Source: Isoetes taiwanensis
Lineage: Eukaryota; Streptophyta; Lycopodiopsida; Isoetales; Isoetaceae
Reading direction: 5' to 3'
DNA: 64,000 nt
NCBI GenBank assembly: GCA_021234155.1
Contig: JAJEKV010000159.1
Coordinates: 949,971 to 1,013,970, forward strand
Numbering within the stretch: position 1 is the first letter of the stretch; every line of letters starts with the position of its first letter. Below are positions 54,160 through 64,000 of this stretch, in pieces. A program made the position numbers and the translations under genes. Below the pieces are notes generated by a model, which had not been told where the DNA came from, did no database searches, and saw only the letters and a list, made by a program, of their open reading frames with translations.

Positions 54160-57100
54160 TCAATCATCAGAACTCCATCGAGTTATCAATGCAAAGGCAT
54201 GGGTTGTGTTCTCGAAGAGCAAAGTGTCAGTTCCACAGCCCCAACCCCAAAGCGCATTGTGAGTCCAGATATAGAGTATCCAAGATTCTCTTGCATCAAC
54301 ACAAATTTTAAGCTTGTCTTCAAAGTAATGACTGAGATCCCGTTTGAATTGCCGGATATCCTCATCTCTGGAATCTTCTCCAATGTTTTGACCATGATGG
54401 TTTCCGTCTTTACCCAGCAAGCAAGGCTTCGAACTTCTTGATGAGTCATTGGTCGCGGTGTGTCTTCGGGTACCTCTCTCATATGACCTCCTTCATGGTG
54501 TTTGTTGACCAAGTACTCTGCCATCACCAGCACAAAGATTATTAAAATAAGAAGAGAAGAATGCATAGAACCCTTGAAAGGATCCCAACCCATCCCAATT
54601 TACGTCATAGTTTGTTCCCCTGTTCAATCTATGAGCCATGGTGCCTCCCACAAACTCTAATTGGATTGTAGTCTTGAGGACATTCAAATCCGGGTTGTTA
54701 CGGTTTATAGCAACACCATTTCTATGTTTCCATATAGTCCAAAGAGCAAGGGATCTAATGGTGTCCATGAATGGAGAGCTATTTGCTAAAAAAGTCATAT
54801 AACTGGCTGCTCGAGGTAGGGGAGGACCTATGTCTTGGCTTATCCAAGCCCAAAAGGTGTCGACCAAGGACATATGAAGATATGATGGGGATGTTTCAGC
54901 TTGGCCACATCCTAAAGGACAACTATCGGAGATTTGATCATTGTATTTTGCCCCACCAAAACATTAGATTTTAGACTTTTATTGAGGACCAACCATCTAA
55001 AAAAAGATAACCTTTTTGCACTGCTTGCAATTTCCACCCTTTCCTTATGACCCGATGGCCTCCTTCTCGGTACACCCCAGCGATTTGAGACTTTGGTTCC
55101 GTGTTCACACACCAGTGAGCATATATTCGGCCACACTTGTAACCTTTGCCTTGTACAATCCAATTGATCTCTAGCTATGGATGTATTTCCCATCCCGATG
55201 TCTAGTGAGGATCTTATGAATGTTCCTATTCGAGGTGGAGCCTTGTACCACATTAGATATTTCGCCATGTTTTCCATTCTTCACCATTTAACATATTGCC
55301 AACAAGATCCAACCCAATTGAAGTTTCCATTCCTTGTATTTCCTTGGATGCTTTAAGGCTAGACATCCATCTTCCTCATCAACTAAGCCCCACGATGCCA
55401 AAAGAAATTGAAGTCTCTAGAAACCTCTTCAATTGGGTGGGCCTTAAAACAAACAGAGACCTTATTCGGGCTTGGATTATTCTTCTCATAATGACGGATG
55501 TACGGAGGAGGGGTTGAGTTGGTAAAACACCTAAATGGGGAGATGGTGAGGGGTAGATGGACTCCCTACCAAAGAAGTTTTTCTGAATCCGGTATTTGGT
55601 AATTTGAAGGGGGGAGACCTTGATGTTGACATCAAAGATCTCCATACTAGTTTTCTTTGCCAAAACCACGGGCCTGTAAAAAACAGATCCTTACATCCTA
55701 GACCTCCTCTTTTTCCTAGGGAGAGTGAGATACTTCCACCCTACCATGTGTGCCGCCAAATGAATTCTTTCATGATAACCTCCAACTCGATATGTTTTCT
55801 TATCGCAATTATGGTGAAGAGAAATAAACATGAGAACCGGCTATTACCCCATTAATTATTTGCACCCTTCCGGCGGAGATAGAGACTTGGAATACATTTG
55901 GAGTTTCTTTTTAATTTTGGTGACAATTGGTTCCCATAAACCATGCATACTCATGTTAAGAGCAAGAGGGAGGCCCAGCAGTTTTGTAGCAAATTATGGA
56001 GGCCACATACTTTGATTCCATGAACTCGGCCCATCCTCGAAAAGTCGAGAATGATTGCACACTTTTCTCTATTTAACACCACCCCAGATGCTTTTCCAAA
56101 GAGATCCATTGCCTCCAAGAAGTTTTTGATACTGTCTCCCTTCTCTCTTAAGAACACAAACGTGTCATCAGCATATTGCATAACTGACAAGGTGTCAGTT
56201 GATTCAGGGAGCTTGAGACTACAGATTCTATCTGTTTGTTGCAGCTTCATGATGATCCTTGTAACCATTTCAGCCACAATGAGGAACAGATAGGGAGCGG
56301 AGGGGCATCCACAATCGACCCCTCTCTTACATTCAAAGAAGGAGGATGGGGTACCATTAACCATGACTGCAGAGCACCCTGTAGCATTGAAACCAGCAAT
56401 TTTTGCAATCACTTGATCTGAAAATCCTAACTGTTCCATGGCTCTGTATAGAAAGTTCCAATTGATGGTATCATAGGCTCTCCTGAAGTCCAATTTGAGC
56501 AGTACACATCCTTGGTTGGTAACCCCATTCCAGTGTAAACCCTCATATGCCCCAATGAAGTTATCCAGTATGCTTCTGCCTGGGAGAAATCCTGACTGAA
56601 CTGGGTTAATTTTTTCTTGTAGAATTTTCTTGATTCTATTGGCAAAAATTTTTGCCAGTATCTTGTATGATACATTTGTGAGGGATATTGGCCTCAATCC
56701 AGAAAATGTAGAGGGCTTATCCACTTTTTGGCACCCGGTGCAATTAAACACGCATTTATTGTTTGGGTGTAGATTCCTCTTTGCCGGGCTCCTTGGATAA
56801 ATGTAATAATGTCTTTATCCATAATGCTCAAAAATGTTCATAAAATTACGGTGGCGATCCATCGGGACCGGGCTTTTCCCATGAGCCATATGCCGATAGT
56901 TGCAAGAATCTCGTCTCCATTGGGTGGCTAGCATTTCTTGATCTTCAATATGTGTATCTTTAGGGCCAAGGTAGTCAAAAGAACTCCATCATTTTTTTCA
57001 TTATACATACGGTGGTTGCAAATAGTTCCTTGTATTTCTTTGAAGAATAATTTGAATGTCCTCTTGTTTGGAAAGTTCACCCACGATTTTCATCATGTAA

Positions 57101-58258
57101 TGAGACTATTCCATTATTCATGATCCTGCTCTTGGCTGCTCTATAGAAGAATTTTGAGCTCTGATCATCCATTTGGTTGACATCTGGACTTCTACTCTTA
57201 TTTGCCAAACTTTTAGCTTCATGCTCTTCAATTAGCTTTACTTTCCTTTCCAAGAGTTCTTTTCTCTTTAGCGGTGACACATTAGCTTTGTCAGGGAAGA
57301 GTCTCATCGATATCCCTCATTTCCAAATACACTTCCATCTTTTCTGTTTCTTCTTCTTGTTCCATTCCCTACCCCATTGCTTAACCCAATTTTTTGATCT
57401 GCTTACATTTCCTAATGAATTCTTTCATTGAGCCACTAGCATTGACCCTCTCTAGAGTGGCATAAAACCTTGCAAAATCTTCACAAAAGGTCTTATTATT
57501 CAACAGACTAACATTAAGCTTGAATGATGTATCAGCATGTCTATTCTGTGGCAGGATACCTGTGTCCAGAACTTGTGGATAGTGATCAGATATTGAGTTA
57601 CTACAGTCATTTTCAATAATCAAAGTATCCCATCCATCTAGGGTAGATATATTGGTATAGAACCTATCCAGGAGGCAATATACCCTGTCATTCCCTTGTC
57701 TTTTGTTACACCAAGAGTATGCATTAGATGAAGAGGGAGCATGGTATACAAAGTTATGAGCCAACTTATCCCATTGTGTTCTCTCTCCTTTTGACATGTT
57801 GAGTTTTTCCTTTACGCTCCCATGAGGGAGTGTTATTGAAATCCCAGCGAGAATCAATTATTTGTATTACGTCCTGCAGACCACTCTGTCATATTTTTCC
57901 ATTGTACCTCCCTCTCTTACGGGGAAGTGGAAGCATAGACATTGATAATGCCCACCCTTTCTGCTCTACCTCCAAGAAAACCACTGCCATGCCTTTGGGG
58001 AAGGGTGCACATAAGAGTTTACCTTTTTATATCCATTCGGGCAATCTGGATACCCCTTTTTGTGCCATCTGCTTTGGGGCCCATCTTTGAGTCCCCATTG
58101 GGGAAGATCCACGTGCCTAGATTTGATGCCTCATAGGCGGGTAATCTATGCTCTTGCAGCAAGATTATGTCTGCCTTTAATTCCTTCAAAGCAATGAGAG
58201 CCCTTTTCCTCTTTAGGGGGCCCTTAATCCCTCTTAAATTCCAGGACACAATCTTCAT
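54160..58258 (-). pseudogene. L1 ORF2 remnant: endonuclease, reverse transcriptase, zf-RVT
   Basis: The endonuclease starts MKIVSWNLRGIKGPLKRKRA (58258) and ADIILLQEHRLP; its 3' half has RVYCLLDRFYTNIS and SDHYPQ (57857-57381). The linker reads DQSSKFFYRAAKSRI. RT blocks at 56751-55951: LRPISLTNVSYKILAKIFAN, INPVQSGFLPGRSI, KLDFRRAYDTINW, a corrupted RGVDCGCPSAPYLF in place of RQGCPLSP, and QYADDTFVFL. The C-terminal part (55277-54493) has FFRWLVLNKSLKSNVL and LALWTIWKHRNG, typical of plant L1 zf-RVT. Separate frames and internal stops show decay. This is the standard plant L1 order. Confidence 0.8.
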
Positions 58259-58639
58259 TGGGCTTTGGAACTCCCTGATTCTGAGCCCATTATCCCTAGG
58301 GGTATAGACCTTCTTCTGTCTTCTTTTTGTCTGTGGCAGAGGGGTGACAAAGGTTAGTTCTTTTGGATTCCCCCCATTTTCGTCCTCACTGTCCTCTTCA
58401 CCCTCCCAAAACTTTCCATGCAGTATGGAAGAATTGTCTTTCAATTCTCTTAATTGTGCAGCTGGAGTTTTGAAGATATCTTTTTCAGCCACAAGGGTGT
58501 CTGTATCAACTCTTTTGTGGGGACTTACAAGTCTATTGGTTTGTTCACAATTGGTTCCCTGGCCTCTTTGGAGTTACAAGCATTTGGGGATGAGTTCCCA
58601 ATTCTTGGCAATTTGGACTTAGAGGTCTACTAATGTTCA

Positions 58640-60215
58640 AACACCAATTCCTTGGCCCTCTGAAGTTGTAACCTCTTGGCTTAGAACACTGTTTGCAGGT
58701 CCCTGTGATATGCTTAGATCTACATCTGTACTTGTATTTTCAGGTAAGACTCCATCATGATCAGAATGGTGTTTAGGCATATCTGTGGAAGGCACTTGTT
58801 GCAGAGAAACCTTTTTGAATGCTCCCGGCTCTTTGGGGAAAAAGCTCCACAGCACGGGTAGGGGGAGTTAACACTAGATTTTGGTGAGCTTGGCTGCCCT
58901 TTTTCTTTATAACGGCTGATTCCTCGAAGAGGAGTAATCATCCCCAACACTTTGAGGTTCTCACGATTGACAAAGACATGGATCTGTTTCTTTCAGTAGA
59001 GTTCTCCATGATGCCTTTCCCCTTAGACTCAGGATTATTTAGGACCTTAACTTTGGAAGATTCCTCCATGAATTGAACTTTCTTTTTCCATTCACTCTTT
59101 GTCTTCCTTTCCACACTCCTTCCATACTCTGCTTTAGCCTTCTCTTTCTCTTTTTTCTTCTCGATTCTCTGTTTCTTTTTTTTCTTTTCTCACTACCATT
59201 TACATTACGCCTTTTGTCTTTCTAACCTTCCTTTATTTGGTGTAATCCGGTCCTCCTCCTTCTTTTCTCCACGATTCGCTTCCTTGAGACCGGTCTTAAT
59301 CTCCCTTCCCCTTTGCAAATTTTCCCCATGAAGTCTAATACCACGGGAGAGCATGGGTGAGGCAAACCCCCGCCATACCGGTTTCAAGGATTTAGGTTTA
59401 CCAAAGTAATCCATAAATTTTATTTCTTAGGGGATTGGCTTGAATATCGATTTGTGCCCATACTTTTGGGGCTTTGTCTTGGGAGATTTCGGCTTATGAT
59501 ATTCCCCTGTGATTCTGGAGCAGTGGCGAGACTGCTCATTCAATACTGAGGGGTTTAATCCTTGTAAATAAGTCCAAGCGGTGGAATAGTTGAGAAGCTT
59601 TGGGGATCAAAGGATGGGTACCATTTCTGGAAGAAAACTTGAGTGTTGGCTTTGGAGATAGTACCTGTTTGAGAAGAATGTTATTTGTTTGATATTACCA
59701 CATTCTACCATAAAAAAGGAAAGTCAATCCAATAGATCTGCGATGCGACCCTGTTCGGTTTCTCTAATTCCCTTTTTAAAATTGAAGCCTTACCCCTCAT
59801 GGCCGAATGCAACCAATAAGACCTCGAGATTTCAAAAATTTAAGCTTATTTTCTACAGCTGCATTTCGAAGAGGCTTACCCACAAACACCGGTTCTTTGT
59901 CTGCAAGCAGTCCCTTTCGCACTTCTTCCCCCACTTGATTCGCATAGTCCAGTATTTGATCCATCTTTGCTTCCTACGCCATTTTGCAAGGTCCCCACTC
60001 ACGAAGATCTTCTAGTGTTCACCATATCTGCCGATGTAGAGGTAAGGAAATCCCCGAACAAATTCCTTCACCTTTTCACCCTTTTCAATCGTTGCAAGGT
60101 GACCCACTATCTCCCGAATTTGGCTATGACCTTTCACGCTTAGGGTACGGATGGTATTCAGTAACTCTGTAGTCGTCATTATTTCCTTAGTCCCTATTAT
60201 CTCTTTTCCTCCCAA
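58640..60215 (-). pseudogene. L1 ORF1 remnant
   Basis: Fragments in several frames: TTTELLNTIRTLSVKGHSQI and VKEFVRGFPYLYIGRYGE near 60215-60012, then DQILDYANQVGEEVRKGLLA about 59965-59905, a Lys/Arg-rich stretch near 59414-59205, and an acidic 3' part. Position upstream of the endonuclease supports ORF1, the RNA-binding chaperone-like protein. No zinc knuckle recognised. Heavily broken. Confidence 0.5.
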
Positions 60216-60751
60216 ATCGACCCTTTTACGTAAACGTGCACATTTCCCAATACCAATTCCATCTCTGTCCCAATGTTGTACATTCCAGCGACCTGTCCCC
60301 CCCGACCATTGTTCCCCAACGAATCTTGTCCTTTTTTTCCATTTTTAATATTTCCTAAAATCGCAATCAATACGTGTTCCTAAGCGCATACTCTCACCAC
60401 TATTACGCTATCTCGACCACCGAACAATGCATTATGGAAGATGCACCGTACCTGCATTCTGTCTCCCACAAACTCCCCGACCAAGATTCAAGAAGTAGAA
60501 CCTCAGTTGGGGAGTCATTGAGAAGAAATAGGTGTAAACAATTCTTAGGAAAAATCGTTGTACACCAAGCTCTCCCATAACCATGCACTCTCTCCTTCCA
60601 GCCATCCACAAGAGAATCTCTCTCCTTGGATTATGATAGTGAATAGTCTCATGGTTTAGGGTAGAAGGGTTCTCCCTCCCGCGCTCGCGCCTCCGCCATC
60701 CGCTCCATCCATTCGGATCGTCCTATTTTGCATAATCGGGACCATGGAATG

Positions 60752-61666
60752 TCACTGCACACCCTTCTCATATAACGTCACATCAATCATCGGTTACAAT
60801 GTTAACATGATGGGATGAAAAATACAAAAAGTATTATGGACCTCACAAGAATGGTGCGAAGTTCAAGTCATTTTGCTGGCATGTACATTATAGTGAGGAT
60901 GATATGACGCAGATCAAATCCCATGTTGATTGTTCAACTAATAGAAAACAACTGCTCTCAATTAATCTATTCAGATGTACCTAACATAGTGTGTGGTGTA
61001 ATATCATTATACATAGTGCTAAGAGAATTGATAGATTTTTACATGTTAAAGTTTGCGCAATAAAATTTCCAAGTAGATCTTTGTGTTTTATTGCTTACAA
61101 AGTTATGCCACTCTTTCGGCTATTAGTCAAGCATAGAAACCACATGACATATATTAGTAATTTGTAGACCAACAAACTAATGCAAAAATATAGTGTAATA
61201 ATGATCTTCTTATTATAATGTTTTAAGGTATGACGTTTTTCAAACTCTAAAAGTTTGAAGGCCCAGATTTGACTTAAAAGTTGGACGGTCCAGATAGCTA
61301 ACCCTATACATCTAACAAAACCTATGCATGATAGCTCATAATCTTGGGGTGTTGAACTAGGGGAGTTGACAGGTTATCAACTTATTCCAACAACCATGGG
61401 CACCATAACGAGTAGTAATATATGATGTTAATCAAAACGATTACTTATAGACAAGATACTAGACCTAGAACCATTTTGAGGTTTATGATGCTCACTAAAA
61501 TTTTATGCATAGAGGGTTATTCTTGCTGTGGTTCAAAGTTTAAGTTCATTTGCCTTCAATGGAACCAGCATCTTCAAGGCTCAAAGAAATTTGTGTGCAA
61601 TTTGTTTTATAATAATGCTATCTTTATAATATACAAGCTTCTAATGGTATGTGGTCAAATAGGCAA
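60752..61666. other. Spacer and probable 3'UTR of the endoglucanase gene
   Basis: Continues the sequence that was split by the L1 insertion at GGGACCATGGAATG. I see no gene. The part nearest 61666 is expected to be the 3'UTR of the minus-strand endoglucanase. Confidence 0.4.
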
Positions 61667-63882
<2,216 letters not shown>

Positions 63883-64000
63883 TCAATACAGATCTGTGTC
63901 AGATTTGCTAACTTGTTCTTCAAGTTTATTCAGCAATGTAGCTTTAAGGATTTACATCAGAACAAATTGTTGTGCTAAGGAAGAAAGGTTTCAGTGACAT

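Larger units (their letters stand above)
53918..60737 (-). mobile_element. L1-type LINE of full-length size with poly(A) tail and 14-bp TSD
   Basis: The T21 tract at 53918-53938 is the poly(A) tail (minus strand). GGGACCATGGAATG occurs at 53904-53917 and again at 60738-60751, a target-site duplication that delimits an insertion of about 6.8 kb. From 5' to 3' (minus strand): a GC-rich 5' region (60737 to about 60660), a decayed ORF1, then ORF2 with endonuclease, RT and a zf-RVT-like region. Stops and frameshifts make it inactive, yet the TSD is perfect. Confidence 0.88.

Overview
This window reads as nuclear DNA of a land plant. It holds two recognisable plant housekeeping genes with canonical GT-AG introns: an organellar type-I methionine aminopeptidase and a GH9 endoglucanase that runs off the right edge. 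Between them lie Ty1/copia, plant L1-type LINE, CACTA-like and foldback elements, many of them decayed. Several LINE remnants look like those of non-seed land plants rather than typical angiosperm L1, so a fern-like genome is plausible, but this is inference.

Layout. 0-14 kb: decayed, transposon-like genes. A DDE-transposase-like gene enters from the left edge (2-1465, +). A 7-exon gene (3270-7628, -) can be assembled with perfect splice phase. Its product starts with MARTKQTAR, identical to the histone H3 N-terminus, and carries a ParB/Srx-like region and a RING-H2 finger, but it is interrupted by three in-frame stops. Around and inside this gene is a cluster of 22-bp palindromes with arms AAATTGGGCG and CGCCCAATTT. 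A second decayed transposase-like gene (about 11.9-13.0 kb, +) and an unknown coiled-coil exon (13.1-13.8 kb, -) follow. 14-19 kb: two AT-rich foldback MITEs flank a ribosomal protein eL36 exon with one nonsense codon, then a decayed LINE reverse transcriptase.

19.9-25.5 kb (-): the complete 10-exon methionine aminopeptidase gene, 378 aa, with all metal ligands present. 27.7-36.4 kb: a tandem array of non-autonomous LTR-element copies that share a tRNA-Met primer-binding site. A CACTA-type MITE and a 9-bp-TSD MITE sit inside it, and sister copies supply the empty sites. 37-45 kb: minus-strand LINE fragments and simple repeats. 46.47-52.10 kb: a young, structurally complete Ty1/copia element with a 5-bp TSD and near-identical LTRs. 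53.9-60.7 kb (-): an L1 of full-length size with a poly(A) tail and a 14-bp TSD, coding capacity decayed. 61.7-63.9 kb (-): the endoglucanase gene, missing its 5' exon(s).

The point most worth follow-up is the 3-10 kb block: a ParB-like, H3-tail-bearing, RING-containing gene embedded in a local cluster of palindromes, a layout reminiscent of ParB/parS.
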